Of a stretch of 64,000 nt of DNA, positions 1 to 8,877 are shown one piece after another (the first letter of the stretch is position 1; every line of letters begins with the position of its first letter). The stretch lies in NCBI GenBank assembly GCA_024235755.1, contig JACKLV010000004.1:124001-188000 (forward strand). The letters are read 5' to 3'. The translations under genes were made by a program, and so were the position numbers. Below the pieces are notes generated by a model. The model made no database searches and was not told the DNA's origin. It saw only the letters and a program-made list of their open reading frames with translations. The DNA is from Burkholderiales bacterium. GTDB taxonomy: Bacteria > Pseudomonadota > Gammaproteobacteria > Burkholderiales > Nitrosomonadaceae.

Positions 1-1704
1 CTGCAAGCTATCGGTCTTAATGTCTTGGAAGCGGCGAGCGGTGAAGAAGGGTTGCGTTTATTCGATGAAAGAAGAGCCGATGCTGTATTGCTGGATGTAA
101 TGATGCCTTCAGGCATAGATGGCTACAAAACTTGCGCGGCGTTGAGAGGCAGACCGCATGGTGAGCATGTGCCGGTGCTGATGATGACCGGTTTGGAAGA
201 TATTGAATCAATTAATCGAGCTTATGAAGTAGGTGCGACTGATTTCATTACCAAACCGCTTAATACAACACTATTGGGCCACAGAGTTAAGTACTTGCTT
301 AAAGGGAGTCAAATAACGCAGCAATTGCTATTAAGCAAACAGAAACTGCATCAATTGGCATACTACGATGAACTGACTGAACTTCCTAATCGCTTATTCT
401 TTCTGGAATATTTGCAAAGAATGATTGCGCAGGCAGAACGCCAAAAAACAAAAATGGGTATATTGTTTATCGATCTCGATGGTTTTAAGCGTATTAACGA
501 TACATTGGGACATCAAGTAGGAGATCGCGTGCTGCAAGTTATCGGGAAGCGTTTGTATAAAAGTATCCGAGCGAATGATGCCCTCGTTCGATCCGGAAAA
601 AATTCTGAAGGTGTTTCGCTTGCACGTTTAGGTGGTGATGAATTTACTTTGCTATTAACTGCACTAGAGCGGAACGAATCTGCAGTGACAGTGGCTGAAC
701 GCATTCGGGTAAATTTGGCTCAGCCTATAATTCAAGGGCGACATGAACTCGTAACGACTACAAGCATCGGTATAGCGGTTTACCCGGACGATGGAGTGAC
801 TGCCGATGAATTATTGAAAAATGCAGACTTGGCAATGTACTATGCTAAACGTGCTGGTGGCGATATGTATCGCTACTTCTCTATTCACATGACTGAAATA
901 GCGCTACGTCGATTGACTTTGGAGAACCATTTACGCAAAGCCATTAGTCGTGGAGAACTAGAGCTCCATTTTCAACCACAGCTTGATATTATTCAAGGAG
1001 AATTTAACGGATTGGAAGCGCTGTTGCGTTGGAATAATCAGGAAGTGGGCCCGATTTTGCCGGCTGAATTCATTCCCCTGGCAGAAGAAACAGGATTGAT
1101 TATTTCTATTGGTGAATGGGTGATACGTGAAGCATGCACTAAGGTACAGGCCTGGCGTAAACGCGGATTTTCATTAAACCGTATCGCAGTAAATGTCTCA
1201 GCTGTTCAGTTTCTTCATAGGGGGTTTCCGGAAGTTGTTGAGCAAATTTTGAATGAAACAGGTCTAGAGCCGAAAATCTTGGAGCTGGAGCTAACTGAAA
1301 GTGCGCTAGTAAGTGATGTCGATTATGTCATGGATGTATTGACACGACTTAAAGAAATTGGAGTCCAATTGGCCATTGATGATTTTGGTACCGGTTACTC
1401 AAGCCTTAGTCGTCTTAAAGACTTTCCTATCGATAGACTAAAGGTGGATCAAACTTTTGTTCGTAATTTGGAGCAAAGTACTAACGATAGCGCAATTGCT
1501 TCAGCCATTATCGCCATGGCTGGAAGTATGGACATGAAAGTGACAGCTGAGGGCGTAGAAAATGATTTTCAGCTGGATTTTTTAAAGCAAAAGTTTTGTG
1601 ATGAAGCGCAGGGCTATCTTTTGAGTAAACCATTAACCGCAATGCAGTTAGAAGATTTTATGACAAAGCGTCAACCAGAATCAAGTACTTTCTTCGTTGA
1701 TTGA
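1..1704 (+). CDS. REC-GGDEF-EAL response regulator (5' end outside window)
   Basis: The reading frame is open from base 1, so the start lies upstream of the window. The first ~100 residues are a CheY-like receiver (phospho-acceptor Asp in LLDVMMPSGIDGY, conserved Lys in ITKPLN). A GGDEF diguanylate cyclase domain follows (intact GGDEF, about residues 110-285), then an EAL phosphodiesterase domain (EAL in GLEALLRW, DDFGTGYSS, TAEGVEN). All signature residues of both catalytic domains are present, so it could make and degrade cyclic di-GMP under phosphorelay control. Between a possible RxxD inhibitory site (RAND) and GGDEF there is an insertion of about 12 residues. The partner kinase is not visible and may lie upstream. 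Confidence 0.93.
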   Translation: MQAIGLNVLEAASGEEGLRLFDERRADAVLLDVMMPSGIDGYKTCAALRGRPHGEHVPVLMMTGLEDIESINRAYEVGATDFITKPLNTTLLGHRVKYLLKGSQITQQLLLSKQKLHQLAYYDELTELPNRLFFLEYLQRMIAQAERQKTKMGILFIDLDGFKRINDTLGHQVGDRVLQVIGKRLYKSIRANDALVRSGKNSEGVSLARLGGDEFTLLLTALERNESAVTVAERIRVNLAQPIIQGRHELVTTTSIGIAVYPDDGVTADELLKNADLAMYYAKRAGGDMYRYFSIHMTEIALRRLTLENHLRKAISRGELELHFQPQLDIIQGEFNGLEALLRWNNQEVGPILPAEFIPLAEETGLIISIGEWVIREACTKVQAWRKRGFSLNRIAVNVSAVQFLHRGFPEVVEQILNETGLEPKILELELTESALVSDVDYVMDVLTRLKEIGVQLAIDDFGTGYSSLSRLKDFPIDRLKVDQTFVRNLEQSTNDSAIASAIIAMAGSMDMKVTAEGVENDFQLDFLKQKFCDEAQGYLLSKPLTAMQLEDFMTKRQPESSTFFVD

Positions 1705-1997
1705 TCGTTGCTCAATAAGAACTGATCTGGTTTAGTAAAACCGGATACACCAGTTGAGTGACTTTCATCGTTTTTTCTACTTCTGCCTCATATTGATTAG
1801 GGTTTTTTATATCCTAGGTATGAATGTATTTCTGTGGCTAGTATAGAACACAGCGAAGTACCGCAAAATATCCTGTTGTGCTTTTGATAATTATTATACA
1901 AATTCGTCAGATTAAGTCCCGCGCTTTACAATTGAGTCGTAACTTCTGAAGCCACCGGCTTTTAGCCGGTGAAGTGTTCACAATCTTTCTATCAAGC
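1705..1997. other. intergenic region with orphan repeat and hairpin
   Basis: I see no gene here. The right half carries a 33-bp repeat (1898-1930), found again at 29110-29142, and a perfect 7-bp hairpin (1953-1971). Both are described separately. Confidence 0.6.
1898..1980 (+). mobile_element. possible orphan IS200/IS605-type right end (repeat plus hairpin)
   Basis: Positions 1898-1930 match 29110-29142 at 29 of 33 bases. Twenty bases on lies a perfect inverted repeat CACCGGC-TTTTA-GCCGGTG (1953-1971) inside ACTTCTGAAGC...GAAGTGTTCA. A short GC-rich stem with a T-rich loop after a conserved AT-rich block resembles the TnpB-side right end (omega-RNA scaffold end) of IS200/IS605 elements. No tnpA or tnpB is present. 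The alternative is a transcription terminator or REP-like repeat, though no T-run follows the stem. Confidence 0.35.
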
Positions 1998-1998
1998 G

Positions 1999-2382
1999 TT
2001 ATTGCGTTACAAATTGATGCATAGCTTGTAACGCGTCTTCCAAGTGTTCAGTAGCAATATGTGCTTGTCCGTTTTCTGCATGCCTGATTGCTTCGATCAA
2101 ATGTTGTATGCTTGTAGTAATGTGTGCTCTGCCTTCAGTGTTATTTTGTTCAATAGCTGCAATCTCAGCTTTTTTAACAAATTCAAGGCATTTTTTTGCA
2201 TGTTCATGGATATGGTCAGCATGCGCTTTATGTGATTTTGCGGTTTTTGCGTGCTCGATAGCTTCCAACATAAATGTTTTTCCTCCATCAGATTTGCTAC
2301 CTGAGAAATCCGATGCATTAAGTGAGTGACTGAAAAATAATGTAAAAATTCCTATAGCCAGACATGTTGGCAGATTTTTCAT
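1999..2382 (-). CDS. SmbP-like small metal-binding periplasmic protein
   Basis: This 127-residue protein has a signal peptide (hydrophobic to about residue 23, cleavage near LNA-SD). A helical mature part follows with recurring heptad-like units rich in His and Glu (EAIEHAKTAKSHKAHADHI, HLIEAIRHAENGQAHIATEH). The pattern and length match SmbP, the copper-binding protein described from Nitrosomonas europaea, and related DUF-type His-rich proteins. A role in periplasmic Cu or other divalent-metal buffering is inferred from that family. It is a lone minus-strand gene facing the preceding gene. It has fewer His residues than I recall for the europaea protein, so metal preference is unknown. Confidence 0.75.
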   Translation of the reverse strand: MKNLPTCLAIGIFTLFFSHSLNASDFSGSKSDGGKTFMLEAIEHAKTAKSHKAHADHIHEHAKKCLEFVKKAEIAAIEQNNTEGRAHITTSIQHLIEAIRHAENGQAHIATEHLEDALQAMHQFVTQ

Positions 2383-2630
2383 GATATAAGGTCCTCATTA
2401 TTTGAAATTTTGTGGTGACGCTGCATTTTTTGATTATGTTGCATATTTTGTCATAATGACAATCTGTTTGAAAATGCCGGCTGGCAACAAGTTCCATGTA
2501 TGTTCCAGCGTGCGGAAAAATTCTTGATTTGTTAGTAGCTGAAACTAATGTAGTGATTGCTGATTTATATCTATAGCGGTGAGTATATAAGTAGTTATAT
2601 CCGGAAACACCATTAGAAAGAGGGCTTTAT

Positions 2631-3533
2631 ATGAATATTTTAGTTACAGGCGGGACCGGCTTTATTGGCGGGTCATTATGTCCGGCGTTACTTTCCGAGG
2701 GACATGCAGTTTCTGTTTATAGCCGTTATCCCAACAAAGTTGCTTCTATTTTCGATAACCGTGTAGAGCAGATCAGCTCGTTAAGAAATCTGACAGAAGA
2801 TGATCATTTCGATGCTATTGTGAATTTCGCCGGTGCCCCGATTTTTGCAAGTAGGTGGTCTGAAGAGCGCAAGCAAGTACTGCTCGACAGTCGTATAAAT
2901 ACGACACGGTTACTCATTGATTTCATCGCACGTGCGAAAACGAAACCAGCCGTATTGCTAAGTGGTTCGGCAATAGGGTTTTATGGTAACCAGGGAGACA
3001 CTTTGCTTGACGAGTTTTCATCCGGTCTTGATGATTTCGGCCACCAGTTATGTGCGGCTTGGGAACACGAGGCCGTAGCGGCAAAAGAACATGGTGTTCG
3101 TGTCTGCTTGCTTCGAACAGGATTGGTCATTGGCAAGAACGGTGGTTTTCTGGAACCCATGATTCAATCGTTCAAATTTGGCCTTGGTGGAAAACTCGGA
3201 TCCGGCAATCAGTGGATGCCTTGGATTCATATTGATGATTATGTCGCCATGTGCAAAACCTTGTTGAATAACGATGCGCTTGAAGGTATTTTTAATCTGA
3301 CTGCGCCTAATCCCGCTACCAATCGCGATTTTACTCAGGCGCTGGCAGCACAGCTAAAAAGGCCCGCATTACTGCCGATGCCCGACTGGGTTTTAAAGTT
3401 AATGCTCGGGGAACGGGCCGAACTGCTACTGGGCAGTCAACGGGTAATTCCCAAACGTTTACAGGACGCCGGATTTCAATTCAAGTACCCGGATTTGGAT
3501 GCGGCGCTGGCAAATGTGTTAGCCAGTCGTTGA
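2631..3533 (+). CDS. TIGR01777/YfcH-type NAD(P)-dependent epimerase-like protein
   Basis: A 300-residue SDR-fold protein. The N-terminal Rossmann motif TGGTGFIGG (residues 6-14) binds NAD(P). The middle holds the family motifs VNFAGAPI and SGSAIGFYG, and the C-terminal ~45 residues form the DUF1731 tail (PDWVLKLMLGERAELLLGSQ). Length and domain order are typical of E. coli YfcH and plant SULA relatives, whose substrate is unclear. The ATG follows an AG-rich stretch (AGAAAGAGGG) at suitable distance. It converges with cobQ, with only 29 bp between the stops. Confidence 0.9.
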   Translation: MNILVTGGTGFIGGSLCPALLSEGHAVSVYSRYPNKVASIFDNRVEQISSLRNLTEDDHFDAIVNFAGAPIFASRWSEERKQVLLDSRINTTRLLIDFIARAKTKPAVLLSGSAIGFYGNQGDTLLDEFSSGLDDFGHQLCAAWEHEAVAAKEHGVRVCLLRTGLVIGKNGGFLEPMIQSFKFGLGGKLGSGNQWMPWIHIDDYVAMCKTLLNNDALEGIFNLTAPNPATNRDFTQALAAQLKRPALLPMPDWVLKLMLGERAELLLGSQRVIPKRLQDAGFQFKYPDLDAALANVLASR

Positions 3534-3562
3534 GAAACTATCTGCGTTGTTGTAATCGTTAC

Positions 3563-5047
3563 TTACGCAGGTAAACTGTTTAAATGCAGCAACTGTGAGA
3601 GCAAGTGCGTGTCAAGGTACTGATCGATACTGTCGGCCAAACGGTTTATCGCGGCATCACAAATTGCCAGATAATTCGGGGTTTGACTGCAGTCGTCGAG
3701 TCCGGCCCAGGCCAATAGCGCTGAACAGGCTTCTGTTGACTCAAACAGACCATGTAGATAGCCGCCCATAATCAGGTTATCGTCACTCATTGCGCCATCG
3801 GTATTTTGCGAAAAATAAACCATGGGTTTGTATTGCTTGTTAAAAACGGATATGCCGTTGTGAATTTCATAACCGGTGATGACCGTGCCTGAACATGCAA
3901 GCGTTCCGTGCATGTTGCGCAGCAATTTTTCCGGCTGCAGAGTCGTATGCATATCGAAAAAAGCCAGTCCCTGACTGCTGCCAGGTTCCCCTTCCAGTCC
4001 AGCAGGGTCAAGAATTTGTTTGCCAAGCATTTGAAATCCGCCGCAGATGCCGATTAGCTTGCCGCCATAACGCAAGTGCCTGCGAATGGCCAGTTCCCAT
4101 CCCTGATTACGTAACCAGTCCAGATCTGCACGGACACTTTTTGAACCCGGGAGAATAATCAGGTCAGCCGGGGGAATCGTTTCACCGGGTCCGACAAACT
4201 GCAAATTTACCAGCGGATGCAAACGTAGCGGATCAAAATCGGTATGGTTGCTGATACGCGGCAACGCTGGAACAATTATCTGCAGATATTCGTGTTCGAC
4301 CGGCGTAATAAAATCGGGTGTATGCGGCAGCGCGTCTTCGGCTTCAAGATGCAGTCCTTGCAAATAAGGAAGAACACCGAGTACCGGTTTGCCGGTATAT
4401 TCTTCCAACCAGTCCAGACCGGGTTTCAGCAATGCAATATCGCCACGAAACCGGTTGATAATAAATCCTTTAATTCTTTCTCTCTCAGTTTCGCTGAGCA
4501 AAGCCAGTGTGCCGACCAGATGCGCAAAAACCCCTCCACGGTCGATATCTGCAATCAGAATAACCGGACAGTCGACTGCTTCGGCAAAACCCATATTCGC
4601 AATATCATTGGCGCGCAGATTGATCTCAGCGGGTGAACCCGCGCCCTCGACAATGATTCTGTCATAAAGAGCAGCAAGGCGTGCATGGGACTCGAGTACG
4701 GCATTCATCGCAACGGTTTTATATTGATGGAAGCTGTGTGCATGCATATTGGATACCGCATGACCGTGAATGATGACTTGTGCACTTTTGTCTGTATTCG
4801 GCTTTAACAGCACGGGATTCATGTCGGTATGCGGCGAAAGACCCGCAGCGAAAGCTTGGACTGCCTGCGCCCGCCCGATTTCACCGCCATTAATGCTGAC
4901 TACGCTGTTAAGCGCCATGTTCTGTGGTTTGAATGGTGCAACACGCACACCCCGGCGCAAAAGCCACCGGCACAGAGCAGTCACCAGCATGCTTTTACCG
5001 GCATCGGAGGTGGTGCCTTGAATCATGAGTGTCTGTGGATTCACCAT
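3563..5047 (-). CDS. cobQ: cobyric acid synthase
   Basis: An ATP- and glutamine-dependent amidase that amidates adenosylcobyrinic acid a,c-diamide to cobyric acid. The N-terminal dethiobiotin-synthetase-like ATPase has the P-loop [10 protein letters not shown] and the [10 protein letters not shown] motif. The C-terminal half is a class I glutamine amidotransferase with nucleophile Cys in [14 protein letters not shown] and His in [10 protein letters not shown] chose the second Met ([10 protein letters not shown] follows), giving 494 residues; a start 12 bases upstream at 5059 is possible. It is the last gene of the riboswitch-led btuB-btuM-cobO-cobQ group. With no corrin-ring genes beside it, the group fits late-stage salvage, though other cob genes may lie elsewhere. 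Confidence 0.95.
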   Translation of the reverse strand: MVNPQTLMIQGTTSDAGKSMLVTALCRWLLRRGVRVAPFKPQNMALNSVVSINGGEIGRAQAVQAFAAGLSPHTDMNPVLLKPNTDKSAQVIIHGHAVSNMHAHSFHQYKTVAMNAVLESHARLAALYDRIIVEGAGSPAEINLRANDIANMGFAEAVDCPVILIADIDRGGVFAHLVGTLALLSETERERIKGFIINRFRGDIALLKPGLDWLEEYTGKPVLGVLPYLQGLHLEAEDALPHTPDFITPVEHEYLQIIVPALPRISNHTDFDPLRLHPLVNLQFVGPGETIPPADLIILPGSKSVRADLDWLRNQGWELAIRRHLRYGGKLIGICGGFQMLGKQILDPAGLEGEPGSSQGLAFFDMHTTLQPEKLLRNMHGTLACSGTVITGYEIHNGISVFNKQYKPMVYFSQNTDGAMSDDNLIMGGYLHGLFESTEACSALLAWAGLDDCSQTPNYLAICDAAINRLADSIDQYLDTHLLSQLLHLNSLPA

Positions 5048-5136
5048 TGTGGCATGCAAATTGTTAGATCAGGTATGGATAAAATGTTGTTGCTTTATTC
5101 GATTGAAGCTTCTCGCATCAAGGCACTTCTTATGAA

Positions 5137-5751
5137 CTACAAGTCTATTCCTTTTTGTGCTGTGATCCCGGACCGGAAGGCATGTTTGACGTCCCGCATT
5201 TCGGTGACTGTATCCGCCGCATCGCACAGTATATCAGGTGCGCCGCGTCCGGTAATCACGACATGTTGCATGTGTGGGCGGTTTTGCAGATCGTTGAGTA
5301 CCTGATCCATGTCCAGCCAGCCGAATTTGAGCGGGTATGTCAGTTCGTCAATTACAACCAGATTGTATCCGGTATCACGCAGCATTTCCTGAACGACCGA
5401 CCATCCTTTTCGCGCTGTTGCGCTATCGCGTTCCAAGTTCTGTGTATCCCAGGTAAATCCTTCGCCCAGCACATGCCAGGTTATCTGTGTCTGTCGCCTG
5501 AAAAATGCTTCTTCGCCGGTATCAGAACGGCCTTTGATAAACTGCGCTACACCCACGCGCATGCCGTGGCCGAGCGCACGTGCAGCCATACCGAATGCCG
5601 AGCTTGATTTGCCTTTGCCGTTACCGGTCAGTACCAGTAACAATCCCTTTTCCTGATCGGCGCGTGCAATGCTTGCATCAACGATCTGTTTTTTTTGTTG
5701 CATGCGCTGACGATAACGCGCTGCTCTATCGGCAGCATTAGAATCCGTCAT
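5137..5751 (-). CDS. cobO: cob(I)yrinic acid a,c-diamide adenosyltransferase
   Basis: A 204-residue CobA/CobO/BtuR-type ATP:corrinoid adenosyltransferase, which adds the upper 5'-deoxyadenosyl ligand to reduced corrinoids. The P-loop GNGKGKSSS (about residues 43-51) and the conserved VVIDELTYPL and VVITGRGAP motifs are intact. The N-terminal ~30 residues are the charged Arg/Gln-rich helix usual for the family. It begins 2 bases after the stop of the upstream membrane gene, so the two are co-transcribed and probably translationally coupled. Confidence 0.95.
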   Translation of the reverse strand: MTDSNAADRAARYRQRMQQKKQIVDASIARADQEKGLLLVLTGNGKGKSSSAFGMAARALGHGMRVGVAQFIKGRSDTGEEAFFRRQTQITWHVLGEGFTWDTQNLERDSATARKGWSVVQEMLRDTGYNLVVIDELTYPLKFGWLDMDQVLNDLQNRPHMQHVVITGRGAPDILCDAADTVTEMRDVKHAFRSGITAQKGIDL

Positions 5752-5753
5752 AT

Positions 5754-6353
5754 TTATCCAACAGCATGTTTTTCTGTATTGAATCGTCGTGATATCAAAA
5801 CAAAAATGATATGCAAAGTCGCGGCTATGCTGGTATAGATAGCAAACGATTCAACATACATTGGGAAATAGGTAATGGATCGTGAGATGAATTCAACCCA
5901 TGTGGTGTCATCAAAACGGCCAGAAAAAAAATAAAAGCCGCCGCTGGAAAATAATTCGCATAACGTCAAACCCACAAACGTGCACGATGTCAGTGGTATC
6001 AGGGTCCGCCATGTGAACCGATATTGACTGGCATACCAACGGCCTGCAAGCCATAGGGATGCATAAGCAGGTAGCAGGAAGCCATAAGCTGACGTCAGGC
6101 AGAATCCGCTCGCTCCGCCCCAAGCATATGCAGCGAAATCAACCCACCAGCTTAACGCAAGTAATCCCAATAGCGACCATGTCGATCTTAAATAAAAACC
6201 AGCCAGAAAAAAGACTGCCCATGAGGCGCCCGGCAGGCTGTGTATAGAGGAAAAATGATAATCGCGTGTGGCGATCATCAATAAAACCAGTATTGAGGCA
6301 ATCATAAACTGTTGTCGGCCTGATAGCGGTAATGCAGTGGAATGTGAAACCAT
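5754..6353 (-). CDS. btuM: BtuM-like cobalamin transporter, ECF S-component type
   Basis: A 199-residue integral membrane protein with about six hydrophobic segments. It lies between a TonB-dependent B12 receptor and a corrinoid adenosyltransferase, behind a cobalamin riboswitch. Size, topology and a Cys at residue 85 after YAWGGASGF recall BtuM, the solitary ECF S-component of betaproteobacteria in which a Cys coordinates the cobalt of B12. It would move cobalamin across the inner membrane, complementing BtuB. No btuC, btuD or ECF energising genes lie in the window. An AAGGAGT ribosome-binding site precedes the ATG. The name rests on context, size and the Cys; a search against BtuM would settle it. 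Confidence 0.7.
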   Translation of the reverse strand: MVSHSTALPLSGRQQFMIASILVLLMIATRDYHFSSIHSLPGASWAVFFLAGFYLRSTWSLLGLLALSWWVDFAAYAWGGASGFCLTSAYGFLLPAYASLWLAGRWYASQYRFTWRTLIPLTSCTFVGLTLCELFSSGGFYFFSGRFDDTTWVEFISRSITYFPMYVESFAIYTSIAATLHIIFVLISRRFNTEKHAVG

Positions 6354-6423
6354 TTTTTAACTTACTCCTTATTCCAAATTTTTTAGGGGGTGTCAGCAAT
6401 GAATGAAATAATCCTGTTGTTCC

Positions 6424-8304
6424 CTAAGGTTGGTATCGCAACATCGCGAAAAAATTGCGTCCTGGTTGGTTGAAAAATGCAGCTGTCTCGTAATGCGCGT
6501 CGAATAAATTTTCAACGCGTCCCTGTATGCGCCAGTGCTTATTTAACTGATACTCCGCGCGTAAGTCGAATTTGACGTAGCTATCCAGTTTACGCGTATT
6601 TCCCAGATCGTCAAAGCGTTCACCTTCAGCTAGGAACATGGCGCCAAGCATGTATTTGCCGAATTGGCGATCTGCATTAAGCCGAAAGGATTGTTCGGCG
6701 CGCCTGGGCAATACATGGCCACGGTTCGAATCTGAAGAACGATTTTCCGGATCCAAAAAGGTCAGATTGCCGTTAATCGCCCAGCTTTTGATTTGTGTGT
6801 TGAGCACGGCTTCCAGACCTCTTATACGCGCCTGATGGATATTATCAACTTTAAATGTATTGGCATCGAATGCGATCAAATCGTTAATCCGGGTTTCGTA
6901 AACATTCAGAGACCAATTCCCCCAGTCCATTCTTCCGCGCAACCCGAACTCCAAACTATGGGATTTTTCAGGGTCCAGATTGGGATTGCCAGAGATCGGG
7001 TAGTACAGTTCATTAAACGTTGGCGCTTTAAATGCCGTCCCGAAATTTGCCGTCAAGCGTAATGCTTCGGTAATCTTGTATCCGGTTCCCACACCCCCGG
7101 TCAGGCGCGTTCCGAACTGTTCGTTTAGATCGATACGGCCGGAGAGCTGCCCGTCAAATGACGCGATACCTGCTTGATGCTGTGCAAAAGCGCCCCAGTT
7201 GTTGCGCGAAGTGACAGTAAATGCTTCAGTACTGTCGACCTGGTCGTTCTGATAATCCATACCGATTGTCAACAGATGGTCTTTGTGTACAGTGAAGTCA
7301 TTCAGAATAGAAATGGTGTCGCGCACCGTATTAAACCGGGATGTCAGCATGCGGCCGTTAAAACTGTCCAGGTAATCTTTGCTCCGGCCAGTTATCAGGC
7401 TTAGCTGCCAGAAATCCACTAGTGCATACTTGGCTGTTCCTCCGAAAACCTGCTGTTGTAACTCGGATTTATTCGGTGAAACAAACCCCGGAAAAGGATC
7501 GCTGGCGTCAAACTGGGATTTGCCAGCCGATTGCATAAAATTAGCACCGATTTCCAGACCGTTGTTGAAGCGATAACCTGCATTGAACGATCCTGCTACA
7601 TTTCGGTAACCGTCCCGATCCGGGTCCGGATTGCTGGAAAAACACCCGGCATTGGCTGATCCTGAACAGCTGTTAAAACCTTCGGTGCCTCTACCGCTTG
7701 CTGTCAGATTGAACCAGCCCTGTTTGTTGTTGCCCGACAAGCCTATGGAGCCATTCAGGCTTCCATAGCTGCCACCGCCGAAACTGAATGTAGGTCTGAA
7801 ACCTTTTTTGCCGTCGCCCCGGCGTGTAAATATTTGTATAACCCCGCCGATGGCTTCTGATCCGTACAAACTAGAACGTGGCCCGCGTACAATCTCAATA
7901 CGTTCTATTTGCTCGATCGGAATATTTTCGAAGGGGGTTGTGCCAGAAGTGGCGTTACCGACTTTTATTCCATCGATAAGCACCAGTATTTGGTCAGTCT
8001 CGGTTCCGCGCATTTGCATGAATGTACTTTTTCCAGGGCCGCCGTTATTGACAATATTAATGCCTGGCGCACCGCGCAATAGATCGTGTACAGAGCGCGC
8101 CTGCTGACGTTCAATATCCTCACGGGTAATTACCGTCATGGACGCCAAAACCGCGTCGGCCGTCTGTGCTGTCCGCGTTGCCGTCACTGTGACAGGTTCT
8201 CTTTGGTGTGTTGGTGAATGATTGAAAGTCCAGCCTGTTACACTCTTGGCACTGCATAGCAACAGCACTGCTGCTGGTAAAATCCGGTTACTAGGTTTTA
8301 TCAT
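6424..8304 (-). CDS. btuB: TonB-dependent vitamin B12 receptor
   Basis: A 626-residue outer-membrane receptor. After a signal peptide comes a TonB box (EPVTVTATRT), then a plug domain (VHDLLRGAPGINI, QILVLIDGIKVG, RGPRSSLYGSEAIGG) and a 22-strand barrel ending in an aromatic terminus (NFFAMLRYQP). The riboswitch immediately upstream and the corrinoid genes downstream identify cobalamin as the substrate. Energy would come from a TonB-ExbB-ExbD system; one is encoded at 58091-61359, but nothing ties the two together. The gap of about 70 bases to the next gene suggests one transcript. Confidence 0.95.
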   Translation of the reverse strand: MIKPSNRILPAAVLLLCSAKSVTGWTFNHSPTHQREPVTVTATRTAQTADAVLASMTVITREDIERQQARSVHDLLRGAPGINIVNNGGPGKSTFMQMRGTETDQILVLIDGIKVGNATSGTTPFENIPIEQIERIEIVRGPRSSLYGSEAIGGVIQIFTRRGDGKKGFRPTFSFGGGSYGSLNGSIGLSGNNKQGWFNLTASGRGTEGFNSCSGSANAGCFSSNPDPDRDGYRNVAGSFNAGYRFNNGLEIGANFMQSAGKSQFDASDPFPGFVSPNKSELQQQVFGGTAKYALVDFWQLSLITGRSKDYLDSFNGRMLTSRFNTVRDTISILNDFTVHKDHLLTIGMDYQNDQVDSTEAFTVTSRNNWGAFAQHQAGIASFDGQLSGRIDLNEQFGTRLTGGVGTGYKITEALRLTANFGTAFKAPTFNELYYPISGNPNLDPEKSHSLEFGLRGRMDWGNWSLNVYETRINDLIAFDANTFKVDNIHQARIRGLEAVLNTQIKSWAINGNLTFLDPENRSSDSNRGHVLPRRAEQSFRLNADRQFGKYMLGAMFLAEGERFDDLGNTRKLDSYVKFDLRAEYQLNKHWRIQGRVENLFDAHYETAAFFNQPGRNFFAMLRYQP

Positions 8305-8424
8305 TTTTATCCTTCGCGCCGCCCGCGCGTTGTCCGTCTAAATCACTTGCGAAGGAATAAAAAAACAGATCGGTCAGAGAAAACCAGGAACAGGGATCTG
8401 ATTCTAAATATCGCCCTCCGCAAT

Positions 8425-8675
8425 ACCGTGGTATTTACTTCAGGCCGGTCTCCGGACTCATGAGCGGAAATCAATCCAGATTTGCGCCTTCCCATGCGAT
8501 GACAGGCACAGTGGCATCATGCAAATCTTAAAGAAAACAGGACGATGTATGGTTTTCTTTGCTCATTTACCGTTGCGGGGGCAGTGCTGGCTTTGTTCCT
8601 GTGTTACTGGAGCGCACCAGCTTCCCGTTTAACCCTTTAATGATAAAAGGCACCCGAGGTAAGGGTGCGAAGGCT
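8425..8675 (-). promoter_or_regulatory. cobalamin (AdoCbl) riboswitch
   Basis: Read on the minus strand, the leader of btuB holds the diagnostic pieces in order: GGGAAGCTGGTGC near 8620, the B12-box region GCACTGCCCCCGCAACGG near 8570-8587, GCCTGTCATCGC near 8500, and the closing AGTCCGGAGACCGGCCTG at 8441-8458. These are the conserved core, the B12 box and the P3-P6 elements of the cobalamin riboswitch class. It should repress btuB-btuM-cobO-cobQ when adenosylcobalamin is abundant. Boundaries are approximate. Confidence 0.95.
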
Positions 8676-8877
8676 ACAGAAATGATTAGCTAAAGTCAAG
8701 ACTGCTCCCTTTTCAAGTCGTTGACACGCTTACGTAATCAGTCGTTTGTTGTTACTTGTATATTGCACATAAATCAGTATTTTTGCGCCTGATTGGGAAC
8801 TTTGATACAGTTGATTATTGTACCAATCATTAATATCCGGCCTTGATGTATCGACGCAAGCAGCATCCAACAGCAGT

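Noticed and set aside
3540..3572. CTGCGT...ACGCAG inverted repeat between YfcH-like gene and cobQ
   Set aside because: Six-base stem with a long loop and no T-run; too weak to call a terminator.
4829..5305. Plus-strand frame spanning cobQ and cobO
   Set aside because: Shadow of two well-supported minus-strand enzymes.
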